A stretch of 48,320 nucleotides of DNA from Lasiodiplodia sp. COLG20 (GCA_009801085.1 VNWV01000058.1:1-48320), one strand, 5' to 3'; counted from the first letter of the stretch, positions 29,735 through 42,377 are shown. The notes: generated by a model from the sequence alone, not told the origin. Numbers and translations: made by a program.

Positions 29735-31483
29735 TTCAAGCACGATGCAGCTGCGAGATAGAGCAGCAGAGACAAGTGTTTCTCCTGGTGTGGGAAGGAC
29801 AGAGAAACACGGCCTCTTAGATTAAGACATTTGTGGGTTGGAAAAGCAAAGGATGGGAGTGAACAAAGAAAGCCGGTTGGTCCGGGATTTGCTGGGCATT
29901 TCCGGCTGCAGAGCATGGGAGTGAAACGGACAAAGAACAAGTCTTGGACGACTGAGAGCATCGATAGAGAAATTTGTGAATAATAAGCGGGTCTTTTGCT
30001 ACTGAAAAGGTTGTCGACGCGAACAACGAATGACTCTACAAGGGGGACTCTGCGACGGGACGACGGGCCATGCTGCCATTTTCCGGGATTCTACGGCTTC
30101 TGATTGGCTCGCCCTACCAAAACTGTGCCATGTGAAAACGTGACAAATTCCAGGGTAAGCTGCATTTACGTTGAGAGAAAGGACTGGCATTCATGCTTGT
30201 TGCCTGCTCTATAAAGGAAAATAACATGGAGGAAATGGTGCGGCCGAAGATGTTCACGAGACGGATAGGAAACGACGTGGCTTTAACTGATTTTCTCCAA
30301 GAAGGCAACGGGAAAGGATAAATAGCCTGGTAGCACAAGCCTGAGGAACACGACCTGGACCCGCAAAAAAACTTGGCAGGCTTCCGGCTACGAGGGACGT
30401 TAGCCGCTGGCGCTCGGTGGTGAGGCCACTTTTAGCTCCGGAGCGGGGAAGATTGCAAACGAGGAAGTTGAATAAGTCGTGGCCGCCACGAGAAGATGTT
30501 GCTTCGGCCATGACTCGATGGCCGGACCTCTGGTGATGCCACGGCTTGATAGCATCTTTTCAGGATCCCGCGGCGCGAATACATAAAGCTGCGGGATAGT
30601 AGTACAATAGTGCTCGATGCAATCGAAGATGGATGTACGGCGCCGGTCCAGCGGATTAGGCGGTCTAAGCGCGCAACGAATGAGGGGCAGCGATTCCTAT
30701 GTAGCTTGATCAAGAGTTGACGCTGAGTGGTGTTGAGAGCAATGACAGCAAAAATTAAAAAATTGCGCGATTAAAAGGCACAGTAAGGGCGTGTCTGCAG
30801 GACTCCGCGGGCCTCCGCTTGTCGCTTAGAGTTAGTGTCGTGGAGTCGACTGAGGACTGATCAAAGGTAAACAACATAGCTTCACATAATCGCCAGGACA
30901 GCGAGTGAGAGCTGCGAACAGGGCCGGTGGACCAGGGTTTAATTCTTCGAAGGTTACCGGGGGCGGCACAGGGGCCAGGGTCCAACACCATGGGTCGTCA
31001 ATCGAGTGGCTAACTCTATCTGACTCCCCCGCATCGTGACAAAGCGTTGCGCAGCGAATGAAGGGACAGGTCGCGAGTCGCAAGCGGTTGTGAGTGAGCT
31101 GAGCGTGGGCTGGTGTGCCTGTCGCCGCGACGTCAGACGGTTGATGGCGTCCCAGCGGCGCAGCCAACAGGGTCCGAGCGCTGTCACATGCAGCTCCCAG
31201 CCATGGATGCGCCAGAGGGCAACTGCCGTTGTGCACCCCACGCGCGCATCCTCTCAACAACTGCTCCACTCCACTGCCGAGTCTCCACGCTCTTCCAAGC
31301 CCTTCTCCCAGCTTTCACCAAGCTGTCCTCTTCGCCCTCGCGCTCAACCGCGTCCGCATCTCCCCATTGACGTCAGTTCCTGCCGCACAGCTCAAATCGC
31401 TCGCGACACGCACCGCGCTGTGCTTCACCACCTCCGCTTCTCCGCCAAGCACCCCTCACCCTGGATACCTCACGGTAACCACG
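29735..31483. promoter_or_regulatory. Divergent promoter region, receptor and CHO2
   Basis: 1.75 kb without a credible gene. Several short ATG-initiated frames (for example from 31036 and 31113) lie in the last 450 bp before CHO2. If the CHO2 leader extends that far they would be upstream ORFs, but the transcript start cannot be placed from sequence. Confidence 0.5.
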
Positions 31484-34400
31484 ATGCCAGGCTCCGAAAC
31501 CCCAGGAACAGACTCTTCCACCTTGCGCGAGCGTCGCCCGCAGCCCGACGCCAATGGCGCCACTGCGGAGCTCGAAAATGACACCGCCGCCGCCGCCGCA
31601 AAGGTGAGGAAGCTCAATGATGAACCAAAAGAGAAGAAGACATTTGGCAGGACACCCGATGGAACCAGTTAGTGAAGCCCGTGGCGAGCCATGCCCTCCG
31701 GTCCTCGTTGCGCCCCGGATGCTAACGTCCCCCAGTCTTTACTGTGCCACACACCGAGGACATGGTCTCGCAGCTCCTTAGCCCAACGCAACCAAAGAAC
31801 CTCTCCGACCTGATCATCCTCGCCGTCCTTGCCGTCCATCTCCTGGCCCTCTGGCTGCTGCCGTCCGCCCTGCGCATTCCCTTCTTTGCCGTCGTCTTCT
31901 TGTTCTGGCGCGCGGGCTACAACGTGGGCATTGGCTGGCTTCTGAAGGAGCAGTCCGAACATCTCAGACTGATCAACTGGGCACGGAAGACGCACATATT
32001 CGAGGACCCTTCGGCGGGTAAGAACCGCCATCCTCAGCTGTATGCGCTGCTCAAGCGTGAGATGGAGACCAAGATCCCCGACGACTACAAGTTTGAGACC
32101 GCTCCAATTGAGTACAATACCTGGCTGGTGTTCCGCCGAGTAGTTGACTTGATCTTGATGTGCGATTTTGTTTCGTACTGCTGCTTTGCTGTTGCATGTG
32201 GCGGCCGCCCCGAGGGCGAAGGCATCACCATGACCATCGGCCGCTGGGTGGCTGGCTGGGCTCTCGTGCTCTTCAACCTTTGGGTCAAGCTCGATGCCCA
32301 CCGCGTCGTCAAGGACTACGCCTGGTACTGGGGTGACTTCTTCTATCTCATCGACCAGGAGCTTACCTTCGATGGTGTCTTCGAGATGGCTCCCCACCCC
32401 ATGTATTCTGTCGGCTACGCGGGCTTCTATGGAATCTCGCTCATGGCCGCCAGCTACAAAGTCTTATTCATCTCCATCATCGCTCACGCTGCTCAATTTG
32501 CCTTCCTCACCCTCGTCGAAAACCCCCACATCGACAAGACGTACAACGCGCCTCCCCCGAAAAAGCGCACTCTCACTAGCGAAAGTGATGTTCGTCCCAA
32601 CGTCGATGCTGGTCATGTGAATGGTGCTCCGCCGTTGGCTTCGTCCACTCAGCCTTCGCCCGTGCACAACATCATGGGCTGGCAGACCCACGATTTGCAC
32701 CGCGTCACTGACGTCTCCGTAATTCTGTTCCAGCTTTACATCTTCAGCGTCACGGTGCTTTCTCCACGAACTCCCTTCTACCAGGCTTTGTTCGTCGCTC
32801 ACGCCGTGGCCTGGAGATTGTGGTTCTCGGCTGGTATCGGTATCATCCTGAACGAGCAGTCCAACAAGAAACGCTGGACGCGCCACTTTATCAAGTACGG
32901 AGAGAGCACCGAGGAAGCTTGGCGCCAATGGAAGGGTCTGTACCATATCAGCTGTACCATGTGCTACGCCAGCTTCATTGCTGCTGCATGGAAGATGTAC
33001 TCGCTGCCTCCGGACTGGGAGTACGGCTTGGCTCTGCTTAGACATGTCTTGGGCGTTGCGCTTGTTGCTCTGCAAATCTGGACTGCCGCCAGTATCTATG
33101 AGAGCCTGGGAGAGTTCGGATGGTTCTTTGGTGACTTCTTCTTCGACCACGCCCCCAAGCTCAACTACAGCGGCATTTACCGCTTCCTTAACCAGCCCGA
33201 GCGCTTCTTGGGTCTTGCCGGCATTTGGGGTGCCGTTGTCATTACCTGGAGCAAAGCCATCTTCTTCGTTGCTCTCCTCAGCCACATTCTTACCCTTATG
33301 CATATCCAGCTTGTCGAGCGCCCTCACATGCAGAAGCTGTACGGCCAGAGTATCCGTCAAGACTCCGGCATCTCCAAGACGCTGAAGCGTTCCCTCCCGG
33401 CTCCGTTCCAGCAATGGCACGGCAACATGGATCGCGTTCTCGGCGACACGGTCGAGTTTGTAGAAGAGTTTATCGATGCTGCCCGTCCCAAGCTCGCCGC
33501 CGGCGTCGAAACCATTGTCAAGGACGCCACCAACCTCTTCAAGAACTACCCTGCCCGCATCAGCATCACCCGCGTGACCCCCGACCTCGCCGGCCTCGAC
33601 CCGAAGGACTACAGCATCGAAGTCTCGGGCGAGCCCTCCTCCCTCCTCGCCGAGCGCGAGCGCCGCACCGGCCGCGAGGGCGAAGACGCCCGTGGACCCG
33701 CACGCAAGTACAGCGAATTCAAGACGCTCTCGTTCGAGTACGGCGCGCCCATCAAGGTGCGCTGGACCGCCCCCGTGAACCACTCCAAGAAGGACTGGGT
33801 CGGCCTGTACATGGTCTCGGACAACCTGTCGCGCGACGTCACGCGCATCGCGTCCCAGGGCCGCTGGATCGCGACCAACCCAGGCTCCTACGACAGCGTG
33901 CGCGCCGACGCCGGCATCCTCGTGTCCGACCGCCTCGTCCCCGGCGCGCAGCGCCACGACGGCGAGACGAAGGATTACTACGAGGGCGAGATGGAGTTTT
34001 CCGGCGACAAGCTGTGGTGGACGACCGGCGTCTTCGAGTTCCGCTACCACCACGACGGCAAGCACAACGTCATGGCCATCTCCCCGCCCTTTGAGCTGCG
34101 CATCGGCCGCTTCGATGAGGACGACGTCGAGATCCGCGCGTCGGTCTCGAACACCAGCCTGTCGTCTGACAGTTCTTCCCCCTCCACCAACATCGTCGAG
34201 AGCTCGCTCCGCCTCGCCGTCGAGCAGGCCCTGCTGCCTGTCGTGCGCAACTGCTTCGACCGCGACCCGGAGATCGCTCCGGAGACGGAAGACGAGGGCT
34301 TTGGTGGCTTGGTCGAACGCGACGGGAAGTTCGCGAAGAGGGTCGTTTTTGCTGTGCATCAGATGTTTGGCGTGGAGTTTGCGCCCGAGGTGGTGCAGGC

Positions 34401-34776
34401 GGATGGGTGTGTGCGCAATCTCGCGTGGCGGATTGTGAATGCGAAGAAGGTTTTGGTAAGTCATAGTTTTCCTGTTTCTGTTGTTTAGGTGAGGAGGGCG
34501 TTGAGTGGTTGTTGGTGTGGTTGTTTTTGCAGAGGGGTTGAGGTGGTGAGGAGATGGTGGTGGTGATGCGGGGAGATGTTTCTTTGCGAGACTGGCGATG
34601 CTGGTCTTGTTCCTTCGTACTTCTTTTCTTGTCGATATTGTTTTGTCTAGTACTGCTTGTAACTGTCCGATTTGCGCATTTACTGATGCTTTACCCCCCT
34701 TTCCCCTTCACCGCAGGCCCCTTACAGCATGTCCAGCTCCGGCGGCAACACCACGCCCAGCGGCGCCAAGTATTAA
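31484..34776 (+). CDS. CHO2: Phosphatidylethanolamine N-methyltransferase
   Basis: Exons 31484-31667, 31736-34455 and 34717-34776 join in phase to 987 residues, the usual size for fungal Cho2. The enzyme performs the first S-adenosylmethionine-dependent methylation of phosphatidylethanolamine in the ER, leading to phosphatidylcholine. Evidence is the duplicated methyltransferase membrane module. The first copy has [18 protein letters not shown] and [15 protein letters not shown]; the second has [18 protein letters not shown] and [14 protein letters not shown] followed by [13 protein letters not shown]. Many membrane spans separate these, and a long soluble C-terminal region contains [12 protein letters not shown] and WVGLYMV. 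The final exon encodes only 19 residues behind an unusually long 261-nt intron; reading through it instead gives a short alternative tail ending at 34488. The start ATG at 31484 opens a polar, Ala-rich N-terminus typical of the family. Confidence 0.95.
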
Positions 34777-35531
34777 ATGAAGCTACTCAGCTTTCCTTTG
34801 AAGGAAGAACAATGGTAAGGAGTGGTATTGGAGGAGGAAAGACCGTGATTGATCACTGGTCAACGGTTGACGAAAGAGACGAACGAAGGCGTTGTTGAAG
34901 ATATACCAGTGGTGTGGCCAGCGCTCGGTTTGTTCTACTTTTTCCTTCACAAATGAAAAGAAAACGCATCCTATGTGGGATATATACTGTTTATGGTAAT
35001 TTCCAGAAGAGAAAGAGAAAAAGCTGAGAGAGGTGGGCGGGGTTTCTTGCTGTCAATTGCATATCAAGCCTTGCCTTGTTATCATCTGTGTAGCTACGTA
35101 AGTAGTAGCTGGAGTTTCTGAGTAGGGAAAAGGGCGGTTTGAAGGGAGAAAAAGAAGAATATGAAATATTGAAAAGGAGAATATGGTATCTTGTATGATA
35201 GCATTTCGGACTATAAAAAATGAAAAGAACTTTTGGTTTCGAATATGGATTGTGATGCGTATGGGGACGATCTTGTGATCCGGGAGTTGGTTGCGACTCT
35301 GTGCTGCCTCCGTCCATGTTTGCCATTGGGGCGAGGTATTTCTTTTTTGTAGAGAGGTATCGACAGCCTCCGCTCTTTTATCAAAAGAAAAGACACATAT
35401 GGAGCTTCATGCTTCGATGTAGCACTGATCATATGATAGGTATCTGGTACAGCGATGCCGTGCCTGCAGCTTTGATATATTTCGCTGTGTTCTGAGGCTT
35501 ATTTACACCGAACATTAATACAGCCGCAGCA
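34777..35531. other. 3' flanks of convergent genes
   Basis: AT-rich stretch between CHO2 and the convergent membrane-protein gene; no frame with domain-like content. Confidence 0.6.
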
Positions 35532-36116
35532 TCAACGGTAGTATCCATCAACCGGTAGCTCGACTGGAGACCGAACCGCCACTTCTCGAGACCCACTCAG
35601 TGATGGCATCTCCGTGACGTTGGACCCGGTAGGCAGCTCATGTCGCATACTATCCGGTAGCAGTTCGTGTGTTTCAGCGGTTGCGGTCGTCTTCGGAGCT
35701 CGACTCGTTCGCTTTCCCCAGAAGTATGCCCCGGCGACGAGCAGCCCAACCGCAGCAATGCCAAAAGGAATACCAACGCCGAGTGCAACCTTGGCCGCGC
35801 TATCTGTTCCATTACCGGCAGTGTCTCCAGCGTTTGAAGTAGACGTTGCATCCGAGTCTCCTCCGATGTCGAATCTCGTGGTGAAAATGGACGTGGCGAA
35901 GGTTGCGGTGCCGGCTTTGCTGGTGTTGTCCGGGATTGAGGCAGGAGTTGCGGTGATGACGCTGATTACAGGCGTGGATGCTATTATGCTACTGCATGTC
36001 TCGACTTGCGTAGCTACGGATGTGTAGACCGTTGCGTTCCGGGGGATTCTTGTCGACAGGGTCCTTACTGTTGCGGGCAGCATCGGTGTCTCCGGAGTTG
36101 CTGGCGTCGCCTGCAT
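35532..36116 (-). CDS. Single-pass membrane protein related in architecture to the one at 8720
   Basis: A 194-residue product from the ATG at 36116; the frame is open further upstream but has no ATG. The Thr/Ser/Ala-rich N-terminal part carries NxT/S sites (NATV, NTSK, NGTD). One membrane span at about 109-133 (KVALGVGIPFGIAAVGLLVA) is followed by GKRTSR. The short cytoplasmic tail contains ETHELLPDSM, MRHELP, VTEMPS and VELPVDGYYR. The span start KVALGVGIPFGI, the GKRT stop-transfer and the RHELP / TE(M/L)PS tail words match the protein at 8720-9706, so both probably belong to one family of fungal surface proteins. There is no cleavable signal peptide; a GTAAGT donor just upstream leaves room for an unseen first exon. 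Confidence 0.7.
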   Translation of the reverse strand: MQATPATPETPMLPATVRTLSTRIPRNATVYTSVATQVETCSSIIASTPVISVITATPASIPDNTSKAGTATFATSIFTTRFDIGGDSDATSTSNAGDTAGNGTDSAAKVALGVGIPFGIAAVGLLVAGAYFWGKRTSRAPKTTATAETHELLPDSMRHELPTGSNVTEMPSLSGSREVAVRSPVELPVDGYYR

Positions 36117-36586
36117 TTTCTCGCTTCTGCTCGTCAAGAAATGATACTTACGTATAGAGGCAATGGGGACGCGTTCGGAGTTGAATATATTATTCGACCA
36201 CAAGGCCGAGTGTGTGTTAGAGAAGGCTCTAAGTAAGAATAGAGCCTCCTAAGCGGTTTTCTTTTCAGGTCGGCATTTAGCTCCTTCATTATCCGAACTA
36301 CTTAATACCAACGGGTAGGTGGCAATGGCCGCTTCTAAATACGCGGTAGTTTAATTTATAAAGCCTTATACCTGATAATAAGAGATAATAATAGTATTAT
36401 AAAAATAGAACTTATTATACTAGGTAATAAGAACGAACAATATTATTGGTACTAGATAAGTAGTATAAAAACTAAATAGGTAGCTAACTAGTAGCGCTTT
36501 TATATCCTACTTAGATAACTAAACAACTACGACGCTGCTATAGTTCATAATAAAATTTAATTACTCTAATTAAAACTAACGGGCGT
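36117..36586. other. AT-rich block, RIP-like, beside the chitinase gene
   Basis: From about 36240 and especially 36340-36585 the sequence is very AT-rich, with TAATA/TTATA words and stops in all frames, in sharp contrast to its GC-rich surroundings. No terminal repeats or transposase remnant is readable. Repeat-induced point mutation of an old repeat is a plausible origin. Confidence 0.6.
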
Positions 36587-39500
36587 TTAAAAAGCGGCCG
36601 GCCATGTGTCCTCCGGGTTTTCCACATCGGGGGGAGTTTGGTAAGAACCATCGCAGTCAGCACTGTGACTGGTCCAATCGATTTTCCACCGCGGCATTGA
36701 ATTGACTTCATCATAGGTCTTCTGAGCGCGGTCGATGATCTCGCGATTTTTACCAATGCTGTGGCCATCTGGCGGTTGAGTACCGTCGGGAAAGAGGTCT
36801 GGGTCTCTGTTGTTCTCCCACACCGTCGTTGCCCACGTAGTCATAGCATTCCTGGCCTTTTCCTCCGCATCCTGGAAGTACGTGTTGATCAGCCAGTCGG
36901 ACCACTCTTTTGACAGCGGGCGGCTCAGTTGCAGGTCGTAGTCCATGCTGAAGTAGTCCTCGCCCTTTTTCTGGATATTCCGGATTTTCTCTGGGATGTA
37001 GACCTTATCGAGCCAGTCGAGCCGCTTCTCGTAGCGGCACGCAGCGCGCACGAGTAGCCTCTTAATTGAGTCCTGCGACATATACTTGTACAGCATGATG
37101 ATCTCGCGGATAAAGTCGAGGATGTCGCCCCAGTGGTGCGGGCGCTCCTTCTCCTTCTTCTTCCACTCCTTTTCCAGATCTATCATTTCGTCCTCCGTGG
37201 CGCCGTCCGGGTAGTCTATAGGGTCTGGCATTTTCGAGTCGTCCGGGGGGTTCTTCTGCCAGCCCTTGAGGCGACGCTGGTCGGAGAAGGCCATGCCAGG
37301 GGAGAATGCTTGGGCTTTGAGCTGGTTGACGTAGAAGTCGACCAGCACCAGCTCGCTCGATCCAGAGTTATCCTTGCCGGGCAGCACGGAGCCGAGCAGC
37401 GTGTTCGCCCTCGTGTCCGCCTTCTTGTCCGCCGGATCGCCCGTGTTCCACCAGATCTTCCAGTACTCGCACCAGCTGATCTGCACGGGATCGCCGTGTG
37501 GGCGGTCGAAAAGCTTGCGGTTTGGGTTGTGGCGATTCCTGTCGCAGTTCGAGTACTTCTCGGCAAGGTGGTTTCCGAAGTGCTTGAACGTCTGCGTCTC
37601 GAGGATGTGCTCGACCTGCAATGATACATGTTTCGTCCCCTGGATGCGCGTGACCTCGTCCGACTTGGGCGTGTCGATCTGCCCAAACTCGAAGTCGTCG
37701 CACGAGTCCGGGTTCTTGGGCGCGAACGTCGGCACCTTATCCCACGTTTCTAGCCACTTCCTCGTCCCCTCGTGCTTCGGCATGATCAGCGTCATCTGGC
37801 TCGGCCCGTCGAGACCCGGTACGCCCCTCCTCCCACAGAAGTGCTTATCACCGTCACGCTTGGCCAGCACGCTCCGCTTTCTCTGAACGTAGTCGTCTGG
37901 ATTCTCCAGGTCGTCGACAAATGTGTGCCTGCCCCGACACTTGCCGTTGCCGCCGCTGCTGCGGGGACAGTAGATGTTCTCACCGTTGGGGTCAGGGAAG
38001 ACAGGGCCAGCACCCCCGTCGGTAAGTAGAGCTCTTCGCTGCAGCTCGGTCGAAACAAAGTGCGGCGTGGAAGATCCATCCCCAATCATATCTAGTCCCC
38101 GCTTGCTCGGCGAGATGCCGCCACCATAAGTGATGCACACATCGTCTAGCACCGTGGCGTATCTGTTGACCAGGTTGTAGGATCCGTCGAGCCACTTGGG
38201 GAAAATTGTGGCGCCGCTGACGTTCAGCTTTCCGGCAACGCCCGCGTCGACGCCGATGCGGAAGCCCTTGCAGTCCGTGCCCACGGTGGCGCTCATTTTG
38301 AACTTGACGTCGCCGCGGAAGGCAGCCTCGACTTTGGTTATAGAAGACCGCCGGCCGTAGTCGATCTCGGTAGTAATACCGAGCACAGGCATAAGAGAGA
38401 TCGTCACCGCGCCCCCGACGTCGACGCTGAGCTTTCCCGGGCTCTTGAGGTTCGAGTGCCGCGTCGTGACTTTCCAACTGTCAAGTGGCATTGTTGGTAC
38501 TGACTCGAGCTCTTCGGGAAACATGTAGTAGAACATAGCCGTTTCTAACGTCACGTCCACGACGCCCCGGAGCGAGACGATTGCTTCCGCTTCGATCTGC
38601 GCCCGCACGTCTAGGTACGGGTTAAACTTTAAGATGCCCTTGATGTTGTAGTTGGATCCGAATGTCAGCAGCCCGCTACCATCTAGCGAAGTCAGCGGCG
38701 TCTGCATGCGGGCCCGCGCCTCGGCGGAGAGCCCGGCTGAAATATGCAGTTTGAAGTCTGACTGCCGTATGAATGCAAAGGCCTGCGTAAACCGGAAGTC
38801 GTTCAGCGTGCCGATAATGGTCTGGCCGAAATCCATCGTGGTTGTAAGCTCTCCAGAAGCATCCATTGTCAGGTTAGCCACCAGCTTGTCTGTGCAAACC
38901 TTGCTGCCGTGGTATAGGGTTTGGTTGAAAGAGTACTTCTTTAGAAGCCCTACACCCTTCGTGGTAAGGAGTTGTCGGTATCGCTTATTCCATTTTACAG
39001 GCTCGTTTTCTTTTACCCACCTCTGTCTTGCTGTTAGCTTGAGGTCTTTGAAAAAGATGCTTGATCTCACCTTGTCCATCTCGCGCCAGTTGTGCTCGTT
39101 CCGCTTTTTGATCGGCGAATCATTGTCTGCAGCCACGATCTCGTCCCAGTAGCCTGGATGATTAGATAAATCAGCGCGGAAGTGTACAGTTCCCGCTGCC
39201 CGCCGCAGGTTCTTAAAGTTGTAATCGTAGCGGAACTCGTAGACCTTTCCTTTTGGCTCGCCATTTGACCTCTTGCGTAACTCCTGCGGCATTGAACTTG
39301 TATCATCAGTCTCCTTAAAGCTTACTGCTCGCACGTACTTATCCGGGCCACAGCCGTCCGGCAGCCGTACGATAGTACCCTTGACGCCTCCCTTGGTGAC
39401 ATCTTCACAGTTGCTACCCTCACCGTGGTCCATACACACGGCGTTTAGCCGCTGCACCGAGTAGTCATCTGCGTTTGGGTTGGGACAGTTGTAGAGCTCT

Positions 39501-42377
39501 AAGTGCGAGCCGTCACGCTTGGAGAAGGTCTGCACGTCTTCTTCGTCACCGATGATGACTATCCAGGCAAAGCTCCCCTCATTAGGGTCCTGCTTGACAT
39601 GGCCATTGGTAGGCTTCTGATCCGGGCTGTTGTCGATGGCTTCATCGAACATAGGCGTCCTGTTCAAGGCATTTGTCAGTATTCCACTACTGATGAAAAT
39701 AACAATACTCAACTCACCAGGAATCGTCGAAAGTGTCTGCATCCGGAAATAAGTTTTCCAGGGCGACAGGAAGGAACTCGCTACCGTCTGCAGGGGGATC
39801 ACAGCAGAAGACGGCCTTTGGGCCGAGCAAACAGCCAGTCTTGCCATCACCCGGTCCACCGTGCCCACCTCGGGTACTTGTAACCATGACCTGGCCCGCG
39901 GGGCAGCGGTTCCCTTTACAGGTAAGGCCCTTGCCGTGCCAGGCACAATTCTTGAACTCAGGCTTCTCAGGACAGCACAGCGGCTCGGCCCTCTGCGGGA
40001 CCACGCCGGGCCCACTAGCGCCGCCGCCACTAGGAATGCCGAAGTTCACGGTGGTCAGGCGCTGCGGCCGAGCGGGGTCGGAGCACTTGCCTGAAATGTC
40101 GAACTTGCATTGCTTGATCTGCTCCTGGCCGACGGTCGTGGGGCAGCACCAGCTCTTCCGCCCGCCCCAGAAGCAGCGCGACGCCCCGCCGTAGTTATCG
40201 GTGAGCATGGTCACTTCTTTGTCTTCTTTGCAGTGCCCATCACTGCAGAGCGGGCCTCTGCCGCGCCAGGTGCAGGTCTTTGGGTCAGGGGCAGTCAGGG
40301 CGGGGCAGCAGACTGATCTGTGTTAGAATCTCGACCACGGGGCAATTTGGAGAAGGCGACTCACGTGCGCGCTGTGTGTGCTTGCTCCCGCTGCAACCTT
40401 TGTTGTTCTCGTCGAGGTTCGTGTGGACCATGGTGGTTTCATCGGATCCGCACTTGCCGCCGCACTTGGTGATGTAGCATTTGCTAATGTCGAAGCGGTC
40501 ATCGACGTCGCTAAGCGCAGGCGTCATCTCTAAACTCTTGCCCGTGACGGCAGATAGTGCATCCAGGTTGTCGTCGTCCTGGTTGATGGCCCAGATGAAC
40601 AGGCCGGCAAGCCCTCTCTTGTTGGCAAAATCGATCTTTGCCTGGAACGAGCGCTTATCGTCAAAGGAGACCCAGGTGTTGCCCTGATATCTGCCGTAGG
40701 TCAAGTAGTTGACTGCGGCTTCCTCGTCGTATTGGACGGGATCGTAAGTCTGAACCTGTCGGATTATTTCGCGGATCTCTCGGTAGGATAGGATGCCGCT
40801 CTCCTGTGTGCACCTTCCACTGCCGGCGGGCCCGAAGAACTTACACCCGGGCTTAGAACAGCGTGGTGTCTCAAGCTCAAATGTGCGGCCGTAGAAGCCA
40901 AGCCCCAAGTTGATAAGCGATGGACTAATATCGTTTCTCCAGAATAGGTCGAGTGCCTCGTCTACTTCTGTAAGATTGGTATGCGCCCGTATATAAGGCC
41001 CCGTAGGGATATCTCCGTCTAAAAGACCATGGAAGTCGTACTATTATACTCTTAGCCTAATAATCACCTGATCAGACTAGTTCGTGCTGCCTACCGGCAT
41101 CAGATTGAACCAGTCAAAATGAGCTCCGATGGAGACACCACGGTCCCAATAACCATGCAGGTCGTACTACCATATTTTCAGCTTAATAACTACCTGATTA
41201 GACTAGTCAGTGCTACCTACCGACATCAGGTTAAACCAGTCGACTGACTTGGCCAGTTCGGATAAATTGAACCCTCGTAAGTACCAGTAGGAGGTAGGCA
41301 CAGTGATAGAAAGACCTAGCGGGTGAGGGCTGCGGCTGAAGGACGACTTAATTATGCTCAGCATTGTGGGAAAGTTCTCTTTGTCTTCCTTTCTGCCGCC
41401 CCGGTCGGCGGCTCCGGGGTACTCCCAGTCTATGTCGACGCCATCGAAACCGTATTTTCCACCTAAGATGTGTGCATGTGAACAATAAGTTATTAATAGG
41501 GGTTGTGGGGGACAAACTCACAAAAGGCGATGAGCTTGCCAGCAAGTTCCCTGCTCTTAGCTGTTGAAGCGGCAATATCCCCAAAAATGCTCTGGTAATC
41601 GCCCGCATCATTAAAAGACCACCCCCCGATGCTTACCCAAACTTTTAAACCGGGTTTGCGAAGCTTAATGTCTGTCACCTGCGAGAAAATATTCTTCCTA
41701 TCGACGCCGTCATCCATAGGGATAATGTCGCCTGTATGAGGATCAATGTAGGCAAAGGCAAAGTTAACATGAGTGAGTCCGTCCACTGGAATCTGCTCAG
41801 GGGCCATGGTGCCGCATGTCCCCTTGGAACTAGCCCGCGAGTCGTAGTAGCCGATGACGCGGTCGCGCACGTCGCCTCCGCCGCTCGGCCGCTTGGGCGA
41901 GCCGCAGTTAGACTGGCAGTTGGTGCCGCAGAAATCGGCATTCGTACCACATAATCCAAACTCAGAACAGCATACGTTCAGCGGGCAAGTAGTGCCAGGC
42001 ACCTCGGCGTATCGGCCGCACTCTGCTTTGGCATCGCAGTGGGATTGGCATCCATCACCGCAGTACGTAGGCCCGTAGCCACAGACATTACTGTGGCGCG
42101 AGACTGTTAGTAAGATTCAACCAAACTAAACCAGACAGAATATTTACCTAGCACCACAACAGGCCTTGTTGGAGCAAGGCTTCTCGGCGGAGCAGGTGTA
42201 ACCTTCAGATGCCCGCCGGGATAGGTTATTTGTGTGATTCAACGGAAAGGAAATAGAGGAGTTGTCGGAGAAATCCTCTAAAGGATTAATGTATGCGAGA
42301 CATTGGGTGAGTGCAAGAAGAATGGGAAGGATGCAGCGCTGGATGCGCGCCATGATAGGTGAAAATGGAATGAGCAT
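36587..42377 (-). CDS. Killer-toxin-like GH18 chitinase, chitin-binding modules plus long C-terminal region (7 exons)
   Basis: Exons 42148-42377, 41522-42090, 41221-41462, 41095-41166, 40365-41040, 39718-40312 and 36587-39659 close in phase to 1818 residues. Order of parts: a secretion signal (hydrophobic core [14 protein letters not shown]), a Kex2-like site (LSRR), Cys-rich type-1 chitin-binding modules ([27 protein letters not shown]), then a GH18 barrel with intact catalytic motif [11 protein letters not shown]. After it come further Cys-rich segments and a ~1000-residue region with several dibasic sites. This matches subgroup-C fungal chitinases, which resemble the alpha/beta subunit of yeast killer toxins and are thought to act in attack on other fungi or self-wall remodelling. 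Its divergent partner encodes a LysM protein, as known for this subgroup. Exon 4 and its flanking intron are a duplication. A second in-frame ATG (42353) would shorten the signal by eight residues. Confidence 0.88.
41026..41241 (-). repeat. Direct duplication of an exon-intron-exon junction inside the chitinase gene
   Basis: Two 90-bp copies, 41026-41115 and 41152-41241, lie 126 bp apart in direct orientation. Each holds an exon end encoding DWFNLM, a whole 54-nt intron (41041-41094 and 41167-41220) and the start of the next exon encoding YD(F/L)HG. By hand alignment 17 of 90 positions differ, 15 of them transitions. The duplication creates a 72-nt exon (41095-41166) with phase 0 at both ends. 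Confidence 0.9.

Noticed and set aside
32464..34464. 666-codon minus-strand ORF opposite CHO2
   Set aside because: Antisense shadow; CHO2 on the plus strand is unambiguous by its motifs.
36587..40030. Start of the chitinase C-terminal frame at 40030
   Set aside because: Upstream of 39659 that frame is out of phase with the Cys-rich coding exon; the apparent N-terminus is a shadow plus intron.
39660..40312. Splitting the chitinase gene into two genes near 39700
   Set aside because: A GTGAGT donor at 39717 and a CAG acceptor at 39660 join the frames in phase (DDSW then TPMFDEA), so one long gene explains both halves.
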